A DNA stretch of 64,000 nt. Source: Marinomonas algicola. Lineage in GTDB: Bacteria; Pseudomonadota; Gammaproteobacteria; Pseudomonadales; Marinomonadaceae. The notes below the pieces were generated by a model. The model worked only from the letters and a program-made list of their open reading frames with translations, made no database searches and was not told where the DNA came from. The translations under genes were made by a program, and so were the position numbers. Below, in pieces: positions 18,037-26,344 of this stretch. The DNA lies in contig NZ_CP061941.1 in the NCBI RefSeq assembly GCF_014805825.1, forward strand, positions 2,170,001 to 2,234,000, in the 5' to 3' direction. The first letter of the stretch is position 1; each line of letters starts with the position of its first letter.

Positions 18037-18822
18037 TTAGAGCACATTTCGGGAATTATAGAGAACTTCGCCAGAACGAAATGCAATAAACTCACCTTCT
18101 TGCATTTGCTGCCAGGTTTCATTTGTTGTCAAAGGCTGTGTCGCAATCACTGTAACAACGTCTTTATCTGTAGTCACTTCCGAAAAATTAATCGTAATAT
18201 CCTCATCAGAAAGTGTGGCTTTTTTAAAGGGCGCGCGACGAGTGATCCAATGCAATTTTGTACTGCAATAACAAAACAGAAACTCCCCCTCGGATAACAT
18301 CATATTGAAGACACCCATCGATTTTAGATGGTGAGCCAAACGACACAAGGCTTCAGACAAAACCTCACCTTCAGGCATAACATCACCAAATTCATTAGAC
18401 AAACTTTCCAAAAGCCAACAAAACGAACGCTCAGAGTCCGTAGTACCAACAGGGATAAATTGCGTTAAAGATAAAGTCTCAGATTTTTCGAGCTGACCAT
18501 TATGAGCATAACTCCACGTCTTTCCCCATAATTGCCTTGAAAAAGGATGGGTATTTGGCAAACACACTTCCCCAACGTTAGCTTGGCGAATATGGCTAAT
18601 AACCACCTCACACTTAAGAGACGTCTTACTAATAACATCGGCCATATCAGAGTCAGCGCTTGGTCTTGGATCGTGGATAGACCACACTTGTCCATGGCGA
18701 TACATCGCAACGCCCCAACCATCTTTATGAGGTCCTGTACGCCCACCTCTCGCCATTAACCCGGCAAAACTAAAGCAAATATCTGTTGGAACATTTGCAC
18801 TCATCCCCAATAGCTCACACAT
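18037..18822 (-). CDS. yafJ: Class II glutamine amidotransferase-like protein (YafJ type)
   Basis: The 261-residue protein starts MCELLGMSAN, putting the catalytic cysteine at position 2 after Met removal. It then shows GGRTGPHKDGWGVAMY, VISHIRQANVG and YAHNGQLEKS, the ligands of the Ntn-type glutaminase fold. It is a stand-alone glutaminase domain, as in E. coli YafJ, with no synthetase domain. The acceptor substrate is unknown. It lies 17 bp downstream of the VWA-domain gene on the same strand, so the two are probably cotranscribed. Confidence 0.88.
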   Translation of the reverse strand: MCELLGMSANVPTDICFSFAGLMARGGRTGPHKDGWGVAMYRHGQVWSIHDPRPSADSDMADVISKTSLKCEVVISHIRQANVGEVCLPNTHPFSRQLWGKTWSYAHNGQLEKSETLSLTQFIPVGTTDSERSFCWLLESLSNEFGDVMPEGEVLSEALCRLAHHLKSMGVFNMMLSEGEFLFCYCSTKLHWITRRAPFKKATLSDEDITINFSEVTTDKDVVTVIATQPLTTNETWQQMQEGEFIAFRSGEVLYNSRNVL

Positions 18823-18839
18823 AAATTCACATCTTTTGA

Positions 18840-20741
18840 CTAATTTTTTTCATTTGAGGCACCAAGCTTGCTCTTCTTCCTGCTACGGTACAAAAAGTAC
18901 CCCAATCCAATAACAACAATCACCACGAGATTAATGCCAATATAAAATACCAAATCACGACCTGTCACCAAGTCGTCGCTTTCGCTTATCTCAGCACCCT
19001 CAACAGTTGGCTCTTCAATGTTAATCTCAACAACGTCAGGCTCACTTACCTCATCTACGTCGTCAACTTCGACGGCCTCACTCACCACGAGCTCTGGCGG
19101 TGAGAAAACAGACATAACTTCACGACTGTCCGTTTCGAATTGAGCTCCGGATATTTGACCTTTGGACTCCTCTAGCCTCTCAACAATTAACGGAACCACT
19201 CCCGTCTTATCAATATCCCAATAATTAGACCAATAGGTAAAGCTAACACCTGTTTGTGTGATCGCCTCTAACCTGACTCTTACCGAAAAGAGCTTATCAG
19301 AATCAAAATCCACTCTTTGCCAGTAACCTTGACCGATAACAGGCAATTCTTCCTCACTGATAAGCCCATCAGAAGAAGTAACCTCTAACATTAGCCTACT
19401 ACGTAGAACATTAAGACGTAAATTCGTTGGTTTAATGGAGTAAGTCATAACCCCAGCGACACCAGATTTAATTTCAAATAGAACGGGGCTAACCACTGAA
19501 AAATATTGAACAAGTTTACGAACAAAACTACCACCATCAACAAAACTATCTAACTCATAATTCCCCACATTAGCTAGACCATCATGCTGACTTTTATACT
19601 GGAAGTCTGTTAAAGGCACCTGCGACTCTTGATGGACCAACTCATTCACTTCACCATTATTTTTATTCAATGTTTTATTAACGGTTACTAACCTTAAAAA
19701 AGCATCATCCTGTATCAGCTCATCCTCTTGATATAAGCCCAAACTTGAGAAAAAAGGTTCGTTTTGAAAAAGCACAGTAGGGACTTGACTGGATTTTGTT
19801 TGTAAATCGGTAATAACACGAATAGTGCTTTGCTTGGTATTGATATTATTTACCCGCCAAGTCCCGACCATTGGCTCAACAACGGTAATAAGAGAATAAT
19901 GCTTACCTTTTACACGGCGAGCTTTATCTGTAGCATTAAAGGTTACTGGAGTGTTTTTTGCGTCTAATAAAAGAGGCTGCTTTTCTGGAGAATGGAAAAC
20001 CAATAACGTGAACTCATCAATACTCTCATCGACAAAAAACGTATTGCCTTCAAATGGAATTTGATCTGAATCTGAGCTTAACGAAAAAATCTTGTTAAAC
20101 GTTGGCAATAAATCTTCAGGGAGAGCAACCTCTGTATGGCTAGCATTCGTTTGACTAGATAAAACTTCAAGTAACGCTTTATCTGTGTATCCAGTCATAG
20201 AAACCGTGTGCAGGTGAACGCCTCTTTCAACCAACTCTTCCAGTAAATCACCTTTTATACGCTGTCTAGATGCCTCATTAATCTTCTCATCAAGACTAAT
20301 ATCAACCATGCCATCCGTTACTAGGATCCAATGCTGGTCAACGGAACCCTCTACAGGCGCCTCCCTTAGCAGCATACTAAGAATGGCCTCTAAGTCAGTT
20401 TTAACATCAGAAGTCACATAGGAATCAACATAAGACGCCAGCCTTTCCCTATGTTCCGATGTGATAGGTTCATCAGCCAGCAAAACTCTGGGCTCTTCAC
20501 CAAATAACCAAATACCCAGCGTCGTTTCTCTTTCTGGGGCCAGATCAGCTATAAGACGCAACGATTCAGCCGTTAATTTGTCAGGATCACTAATGACCAT
20601 ACTGCCAGAAGCATCAACAATGACTCTAAACTGAGTGGCCGCATACAAAGAGAAACTGCTAAAAAAGACAACAAACAGGATGAACGGCTTCAGAATTAAT
20701 TTGATGTACACAAAGATCCACTCCACTATGTCAGATGTCAT
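18840..20741 (-). CDS. VWA-domain membrane-anchored protein (TIGR03503 family)
   Basis: The 633-residue protein has an N-terminal signal sequence, then a von Willebrand factor A domain (about 38-215) with MIDAS motif DASGSM and a downstream TDGMVD. A long beta-rich region follows, then an acidic stretch of E/V/D repeats, and a single C-terminal membrane segment (about 603-623) with a basic tail. The layout suggests an inner-membrane protein with a large periplasmic part. A GTG at 20711 with GGAG upstream is a good alternative start and would give a shorter signal peptide. Function is unknown. It probably shares a transcript with the yafJ-like gene. Confidence 0.78.
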   Translation of the reverse strand: MTSDIVEWIFVYIKLILKPFILFVVFFSSFSLYAATQFRVIVDASGSMVISDPDKLTAESLRLIADLAPERETTLGIWLFGEEPRVLLADEPITSEHRERLASYVDSYVTSDVKTDLEAILSMLLREAPVEGSVDQHWILVTDGMVDISLDEKINEASRQRIKGDLLEELVERGVHLHTVSMTGYTDKALLEVLSSQTNASHTEVALPEDLLPTFNKIFSLSSDSDQIPFEGNTFFVDESIDEFTLLVFHSPEKQPLLLDAKNTPVTFNATDKARRVKGKHYSLITVVEPMVGTWRVNNINTKQSTIRVITDLQTKSSQVPTVLFQNEPFFSSLGLYQEDELIQDDAFLRLVTVNKTLNKNNGEVNELVHQESQVPLTDFQYKSQHDGLANVGNYELDSFVDGGSFVRKLVQYFSVVSPVLFEIKSGVAGVMTYSIKPTNLRLNVLRSRLMLEVTSSDGLISEEELPVIGQGYWQRVDFDSDKLFSVRVRLEAITQTGVSFTYWSNYWDIDKTGVVPLIVERLEESKGQISGAQFETDSREVMSVFSPPELVVSEAVEVDDVDEVSEPDVVEINIEEPTVEGAEISESDDLVTGRDLVFYIGINLVVIVVIGLGYFLYRSRKKSKLGASNEKN

Positions 20742-20858
20742 AATTACTCTATCACTTTAACTCAAAACCACATGATTCTGGACGCTTTAAAAACCACTAA
20801 GATGGTGCTTTCAAAAGTAAATTGAACAAAGCCAGGCTAAAACTTAGTATGAAATGCA

Positions 20859-21338
20859 CTAATCAACACGATACGATTCAGGTAACCCATGCACCCACCT
20901 AATAACATGTAAATCCCAATCATCTTCATTAACTGTTTGCTCATTTTCGGCGTACTTAGTAACAGTCAACCCCTGACTGATCATCTCTTTTTGACTCCCT
21001 ACTATCAAAGGGTGCCAATTAGGAAGCGCTCCCGTGGACTGCAAAACTCGATAACTACAGGTATCCGGTAACCACTTAAATTCATCAATACTGGCTGGCG
21101 TTAAGGTAATACAATTAGGTACGACCTTTTGACGTGTTTCATAAACCCGACACTGACATGTGCTTGTATTTAATTGAGCGCAAGAAAGTGTGGTGAAAAA
21201 AATCTCCTGTGTATCGATATCTTCAATTTTTTGCAAACAACACTTGCCGCAACCATCACAAATCGATTCCCACTCATCGCTCGACATGTCTTCAAGTTTC
21301 GTTGTCACCCAAAAAGGTTCATAACGCTTCGCTATCAT
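20859..21338 (-). CDS. ycgN: YcgN-like YkgJ-type cysteine-cluster protein
   Basis: The 159-residue protein matches E. coli YcgN along its length. It has a cysteine-rich core likely to bind zinc or an Fe-S cluster (ICDGCGKCCLQKIEDIDT, then TLSCAQLN, TCQCRVY and PNCITLTP) and the segments FKWLPDTCSYR and LPNWHPLIVG. Biochemical function is unknown. Its ATG overlaps the ycgL stop (TAATG), indicating translational coupling with ycgL, a pairing conserved in gammaproteobacteria. Confidence 0.93.
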   Translation of the reverse strand: MIAKRYEPFWVTTKLEDMSSDEWESICDGCGKCCLQKIEDIDTQEIFFTTLSCAQLNTSTCQCRVYETRQKVVPNCITLTPASIDEFKWLPDTCSYRVLQSTGALPNWHPLIVGSQKEMISQGLTVTKYAENEQTVNEDDWDLHVIRWVHGLPESYRVD

Positions 21339-21628
21339 TAATACACCGCATCCGTTGGAGTCTTATAGAGGTTCAAAAAATACTCATCTTTAGCCGCCGG
21401 CATCTGCAAATAAAACCCTTGAGTTTTAAGGGATTCAATTACTTTTGCGGAGTCTGCTCTAGCCAACTTTTGCCCCTCTTTAAGTAACATAGTCATAACG
21501 CTTAAGCCTGACCCAAAGCGCTCCATAAGCGCATCTGGAACAGCCTTTAACCCCTCTGCTTTTTTGACATACAAATACATGTCATCATTACGGGACGAGC
21601 GAAAAATTTCAATAATCAAATGTTCCAT
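21338..21628 (-). CDS. ycgL: YcgL-domain protein
   Basis: The 96-residue protein carries the conserved YcgL pattern (IEIFRSSRNDDMYLYVKK, VPDALMERFG, GFYLQMPA). Its structure in E. coli relatives is known but not its function. It lies 21 bp after rnd and overlaps ycgN by one base, at the tail of the dnaX block. Confidence 0.92.
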   Translation of the reverse strand: MEHLIIEIFRSSRNDDMYLYVKKAEGLKAVPDALMERFGSGLSVMTMLLKEGQKLARADSAKVIESLKTQGFYLQMPAAKDEYFLNLYKTPTDAVY

Positions 21629-21649
21629 AAAATTCTCTTGGAGGTCCGC

Positions 21650-22792
21650 TTAACGCTTTCCAAATTTCTCAATAATAGGTTGAATAACCACATCTTTACG
21701 CCATCCAGCCATTGAAATAGACGCCTCTTCTAAAGGAGTCCCATCATATAGATGACACAGAATAGGCTCTAATAATTTACGTTTTAACACGGCTTCTGGT
21801 GCTACTTCAATCTCAGCCGCCTTGGTTTTAACAAACGCTCTAACGGCTTTCGATAAATCCCCAGCACTAGAAGGTAAAGGCGCGGCTAACGAATCAACCA
21901 ACTCATCATCAGCAAGCTGCTTAACAACCGCGACGTTTTGTAAAATCACATCCCCATACAGACGCTGCTGTTTATAGGTAATTTCCTCAGCGCCAGTCAA
22001 CGTATGATTTTGCTCAGGCAGTAACTTAGCCAAGCTCCATAAAGTACGATCTTTGAGGACTTGTCCTTTCGGCACATCTTCTTTTCTGGCCTGCGCATCT
22101 CGCCAAATAAACATCAATCGTAAAAAGGTAAGCCCTCTCCTAGAAAGACGCCAAGCCGACTTAATACCATCCCAATTCTTTTCTGGATCAGAATTAATTC
22201 TATACTGCTGCTTTAAGGCTTCACAATCCTCTAAAACCCAATCAAGCATTTTCTTTTTTTCTAAAATCGCTATCTGTTTCGGATAAACCTGAGCCAAATA
22301 GACAACATCTAAAGCGGCGTACCGTTTTTGTGCATCCGTAAGCGGTCGTTTTATCCAATCTGAGCGCGTTTCGTCTTTGGCAACTTCTATACCAGAATAC
22401 GCGTGAACAAGCTTAACATAACTTAAAGACCACTGAGCACTGGCATAGGCTTCACCAATTTGAGTGTCGAAGAAAGGCGTCGGTAAAACACCTATTAACT
22501 GCTCAAAAACATCTAAATCTTCAGAGCAAGCATGAAACACTTTCATTACGATCTTATTTTCCATTAATGCCGAAAAAGCAGACCAATCTGTAATGGCTAA
22601 GGGATCAATTAATACGGCCTTTTTCCCTTCACTTACCTGAATTAAACCAGTAATAGGGAAATACGTTGTACGTCTAATAAATTCGGTATCAACCGCTATG
22701 ACAGGTAAGTTAGCCCAATAGTCACACCACTCTTGTAAATGCGAATTATCGTCAACCCAAACTATGTCTACGTTTTCTATTGAGGATTCCAT
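21650..22792 (-). CDS. rnd: Ribonuclease D
   Basis: RNase D is a 3'-5' exoribonuclease that trims tRNA and other small RNA 3' ends. The protein (380 residues from the ATG ending at 22792; a longer frame begins inside recR at 22813) shows the DEDD exonuclease motifs: D35 and E37 in AVDTEFIRR, VFHACSEDLDVF, and the AALDVVYLAQVY segment. An HRDC domain follows at about 205-290 and a second helical domain after it. The start sits just after the recR stop (TAGTATG), suggesting translational coupling. Confidence 0.93.
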   Translation of the reverse strand: MESSIENVDIVWVDDNSHLQEWCDYWANLPVIAVDTEFIRRTTYFPITGLIQVSEGKKAVLIDPLAITDWSAFSALMENKIVMKVFHACSEDLDVFEQLIGVLPTPFFDTQIGEAYASAQWSLSYVKLVHAYSGIEVAKDETRSDWIKRPLTDAQKRYAALDVVYLAQVYPKQIAILEKKKMLDWVLEDCEALKQQYRINSDPEKNWDGIKSAWRLSRRGLTFLRLMFIWRDAQARKEDVPKGQVLKDRTLWSLAKLLPEQNHTLTGAEEITYKQQRLYGDVILQNVAVVKQLADDELVDSLAAPLPSSAGDLSKAVRAFVKTKAAEIEVAPEAVLKRKLLEPILCHLYDGTPLEEASISMAGWRKDVVIQPIIEKFGKR

Positions 22793-22793
22793 A

Positions 22794-23387
22794 CTACAAC
22801 TTCTTCCGCCCATCTAATGCTAAAGCCAATGTATTACCATCGACATATTCCAATTCACCACCCATGGGCACACCATGAGCAATTCGACTTACATCTATCC
22901 CTAAGTCTTTCAATAGCTCGGCGATAAAGTAACTGGTCGCCTCCCCCTCAACCGTTGAGTTAGTCGCGATAATAACTTCGGTAACGTTATTATACTCAAC
23001 GATATTTTTTAACTTATCTAGCCCTAATTCATCTGGACCAATGCCATCAATAGGCGATAAATGCCCCATCAACACAAAATAACGACCAGAAAAACAGCCG
23101 GATGATTCGATGGCAATGACATCTGCAGGAGTCTCCACAATGCACATGACACCGTTATTACGTCTGTCATCTCGACAAAGTTTACACTCCGGTTCTTCCG
23201 TCAAAGTACGGCATGAAGAACAACGTCCAACTTTATCTAAAGCAGAGCGAAGAGCGCCAGCCAAACGGTCAGCGCCTTTGTGCTCACGCTCAAGGAGATA
23301 CAATGCCATTTTTTGCGCCGACTTTGGACCAACACCAGGCAAACAACGTAAAGACTCTATTAATTCATCAATGAGCGGACTGAACAC
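22794..23387 (-). CDS. recR: Recombination mediator RecR
   Basis: RecR helps load RecA at gaps with RecO and RecF. The 197-residue protein is full length, with an N-terminal helix-hairpin-helix (LPGVGPKSAQKMA), a zinc finger with C56, C59, C68 and C71, a Toprim domain (CIVETPADVIAIESSG, LGLDKLKN) and a C-terminal GGELEYVDGNTLALAL Walker-B-like segment. It follows ybaB by 11 bp in the classical dnaX-ybaB-recR order. Confidence 0.97.
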   Translation of the reverse strand: MFSPLIDELIESLRCLPGVGPKSAQKMALYLLEREHKGADRLAGALRSALDKVGRCSSCRTLTEEPECKLCRDDRRNNGVMCIVETPADVIAIESSGCFSGRYFVLMGHLSPIDGIGPDELGLDKLKNIVEYNNVTEVIIATNSTVEGEATSYFIAELLKDLGIDVSRIAHGVPMGGELEYVDGNTLALALDGRKKL

Positions 23388-23398
23388 GTTTTTATCTC

Positions 23399-23725
23399 CT
23401 AAAACGGCATTTTAAAACCAGGTGGCAATTGCATACCCGCCGTAGCTTGATCCATTTTTTCTTTCTGAGTAGATTCAATGTTACGTACCGCATCATTTAC
23501 GGCGGCGGCAATTAGATCTTCTAACATTTCTTTATCGTCTTCAAAAAGACTTTGATCGATGTGCACACGCTTAACATCATGACGCCCTGTCATGGTAATT
23601 TTCACCAAACCAGCGCCTGACTGCCCCTCAACCTCCATGTTAGCTATTTCTTCTTGAACCTTCGCTACATTTTCTTGCATTTTCTGCGCTTGGCGCATCA
23701 TGTTGCCCATACCACCTTTAAACAT
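23399..23725 (-). CDS. ybaB: YbaB/EbfC nucleoid-associated protein
   Basis: The 108-residue protein has the family pattern: GGMGNMMRQAQKMQENVAKVQEEIAN, then GLVKITMTGRHDVKRVHID, and an LIAAAVNDAVRNIE helix. YbaB/EbfC forms dimers that bind DNA without strong sequence preference. It sits between dnaX (11 bp) and recR (11 bp), its usual place. Confidence 0.96.
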   Translation of the reverse strand: MFKGGMGNMMRQAQKMQENVAKVQEEIANMEVEGQSGAGLVKITMTGRHDVKRVHIDQSLFEDDKEMLEDLIAAAVNDAVRNIESTQKEKMDQATAGMQLPPGFKMPF

Positions 23726-23736
23726 ACTTCTCTCCG

Positions 23737-25959
23737 TTACGCTTTTACTTTTACTGATTCATAAATAAGTTGACCACCTAAACGCTCACCCAACCCTTTT
23801 ACAATAGGATGAACATTCAAATGATCGATTGCGGCCTGCAAAGCCTCAGCCCTTTTGCTGGCGGCGAACTCTTCCGCTGTCACACACGCCACCTCTTCAA
23901 CTGTATCGATAATAAGAGGCACGTCGGTACCGAAGAAATCACCAAGAGCTTGCTTTATCTGTTCATATCGCACTTGATTTAACATATGACCATATTCTAA
24001 TGGCACTTGAATTTTTAACCCTAAATGTGTCGCTTCGATCAGCCCTGAATTCATTAATATATTTTGGACTAATCCAGTTAATTCAAGTCTTGGTGCTACG
24101 AGCCACCAGGTTTGCATCGTCAGCTCCGAAAAACGACTCAAAGTCGGTAATGGCATACCTAAAGCAGGTTGAGCTACCGTATCAACAACCTGCTTTTGAG
24201 TCTTCGACAACTGAGAGTCCGCATCGTTACTTTCGAGTGTTGATTCATCTTCAACAGATATTGCCGAAACCATGTCTGACATAGAAAAATGAGGATCTAA
24301 TGACTCGTTAATGGCCTGTTCTTCTTCATCTGAGTCAGTCTGCGTATCATCAACAATTTGCTTTTTAATCTGACTGGGAGATTCCTCTATAACAGGTGCA
24401 ACGGCCTCTTTTAATTCAGTATCAACATTTTCATCAGCTATGTCAGGAGACTCAGCCAACACCGCTTTATCTGATAATGAAACCGTCTGTACTTTTTCTT
24501 TTACACTAGACACTTTTAAAGGCTTATCATCGACCTTCACTCCACTCATAACAGCCGCATCACCCATTTCCTGATGACGGACCGGGTGATTTATAGCCGA
24601 ATCAGAAACGGCAATATGGGGTTCACTTGAAGCGGTTTTATCCTTGTGTGCCGTATCAACACTCTCTTCTTCCCATGGCGGACTGTCTACTGGTTTCATC
24701 GGTACGTGTGGCACAGCTGAAGGCGCGGACGCTTCCTCTAACGCCTCAGAGTATGACTCATCAACACGGGACGAAGAATGGCCCGTGCTATCTCGGGCCT
24801 TATCACTCGGCTTTTCTGCCGAAACGTTAATTGGAACGACAGATTCAGCTGACATTTCAATTTTCACAGGAGGTGAAGGCCGAAACGCGATCAAACGCAG
24901 CATCAACATTTCAAAACCAGATTTAGGAGAATGAGCAAGATGCAGGTCTCTACGACCGATTAAGAGACTTTGATAGAACAACTGTACTTCTTCAGGAGCG
25001 AGACGTTGAGCAATACTTTTTATTCGTTCCAAATCCCCGAATTGGTCTTCTAGAGCATTTGGAACTTGCTGCTCAATAGCAATACGATGCAGAGCATCCA
25101 TGAGACTGGCACACAGAGCCACAAAATCGGGTTGGTATTCGGCCAATTCATTGACTTTATTAAGCACACCGAGAGCATCATTGCTGGCAATCAACTCTAG
25201 CAAGTTTAAAATTTGACTTTGATTGACCAACCCCAACATTGACGTCACGCCAATTTCAGAAATAACCCCATCACCAAACGCAATAGCTTGATCGGTAAGA
25301 CTTAACGCATCGCGCATACTGCCATTTGCGGCTTGCCCAATCTGCCATAAAGCCGCTTCCTCAAAGCTAAGCTTTTCTTCACCCAAGATTTTAGTGAGGT
25401 AGTTAACGACTCGCGCCGAAGACATATTTTTTAAGTTAAATTGCAAGCAGCGAGACAGAACAGTAACAGGTAATTTCTGAGGGTCAGTTGTCGCTAACAA
25501 AAATTTGACATGCGCTGGAGGCTCTTCAAGCGTTTTTAATAACGCATTAAAAGAGTGTGTGGATAACATATGTACCTCATCGATAAGATACACTTTAAAA
25601 CGCCCTCGCGTAGGAGCATATTGTACGTTTTCCAATAGCTCACGAGTGTCTTCGACTTTCGTTCGAGAAGCGGCATCAACTTCAATTAAATCGACAAATC
25701 GACCTTCCGCAATCTCAGTACAACTAGAACAGGTGCCACAGGGTTCAGGGGAAATTCCATTTGTTTCGCAATTCAAACATTTTGCAAATATTCGCGCAAT
25801 TGTGGTTTTACCCACTCCTCGAGTCCCAGTAAACAAATACGCATGGTGCAAGCGCTGCTGACGCAAAGCATTCACTAGAGCCTGCAAAACATGGTCTTGC
25901 CCAGCCATTTCTAAGAAGGTTTGTGGTCGCCACTTACGGGCTAAAACTTGATAACTCAT
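23737..25959 (-). CDS. dnaX: DNA polymerase III subunit tau (and gamma)
   Basis: This is the clamp-loader ATPase that links polymerase cores and helicase at the replication fork. The 740-residue protein shows Walker A GTRGVGKT (about 45-52), a zinc module with C64, C74, C77 and C80, DEVHMLS, and the arginine finger SRC. A long low-complexity acidic linker spans roughly 370-600, followed by the tau-specific C-terminal domain. I see no A AAA AAG slippery heptamer in the linker like the one in E. coli; the nearest run is T AAA AAG. A separate gamma form is therefore not supported. It heads the ybaB-recR-rnd-ycgL-ycgN unit. Confidence 0.95.
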   Translation of the reverse strand: MSYQVLARKWRPQTFLEMAGQDHVLQALVNALRQQRLHHAYLFTGTRGVGKTTIARIFAKCLNCETNGISPEPCGTCSSCTEIAEGRFVDLIEVDAASRTKVEDTRELLENVQYAPTRGRFKVYLIDEVHMLSTHSFNALLKTLEEPPAHVKFLLATTDPQKLPVTVLSRCLQFNLKNMSSARVVNYLTKILGEEKLSFEEAALWQIGQAANGSMRDALSLTDQAIAFGDGVISEIGVTSMLGLVNQSQILNLLELIASNDALGVLNKVNELAEYQPDFVALCASLMDALHRIAIEQQVPNALEDQFGDLERIKSIAQRLAPEEVQLFYQSLLIGRRDLHLAHSPKSGFEMLMLRLIAFRPSPPVKIEMSAESVVPINVSAEKPSDKARDSTGHSSSRVDESYSEALEEASAPSAVPHVPMKPVDSPPWEEESVDTAHKDKTASSEPHIAVSDSAINHPVRHQEMGDAAVMSGVKVDDKPLKVSSVKEKVQTVSLSDKAVLAESPDIADENVDTELKEAVAPVIEESPSQIKKQIVDDTQTDSDEEEQAINESLDPHFSMSDMVSAISVEDESTLESNDADSQLSKTQKQVVDTVAQPALGMPLPTLSRFSELTMQTWWLVAPRLELTGLVQNILMNSGLIEATHLGLKIQVPLEYGHMLNQVRYEQIKQALGDFFGTDVPLIIDTVEEVACVTAEEFAASKRAEALQAAIDHLNVHPIVKGLGERLGGQLIYESVKVKA

Positions 25960-26344
25960 AATCCGTACTGGCTATTAATGTGAGACTGCCCATTGTACGG
26001 CACTCGCACTCGTTAGGGAACAATTTCGCAAAGACTATTGATCAAGCCCAATGAATATTTTCATTATAAAATATTGAGTTACCAAGATTAGCGCCCCTTA
26101 TCAGAACACACTTCAAGCCTAACAGCTTCTTCAAAAACACAAACATCTAATGAGAAACAATGCCCCATGTAATGTTCATACTTAAGGATATTATTTCCAA
26201 TATTTCTTATAACAAAATTTTATACTTCATGATTTGCCTTAACCATAAAGGAAGGTTATTCTCTTGATGGCTACTTAAAAGAAGAACGTTTTTATACACT
26301 TATACCATTCATTTTACAAATATTCTGCTTTAAAGGAGTAGTAT
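25960..26344. other. 385-bp divergent promoter region, dnaX / GGDEF-EAL gene
   Basis: I see no gene here. I checked for the 4.5S SRP RNA, which lies upstream of dnaX in many gammaproteobacteria, and did not find its conserved core on either strand. An AATGAATATTTTCATT palindrome occurs near 26050, with different spacing from the operator of the 40-49 kb island. Confidence 0.5.

Noticed and set aside
23737..25959. Programmed frameshift in dnaX to make gamma
   Set aside because: The best candidate is T AAA AAG in the linker, not a canonical A AAA AAG heptamer. The -1 frame shows no early stop in the right place that I could confirm.
26050..26066. AATGAATATTTTCATT as an island operator
   Set aside because: The spacing between half-sites is two bases shorter than in the island copies, and it lies next to dnaX.
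25960..26344. 4.5S SRP RNA gene upstream of dnaX
   Set aside because: The conserved SRP RNA core was not found on either strand.
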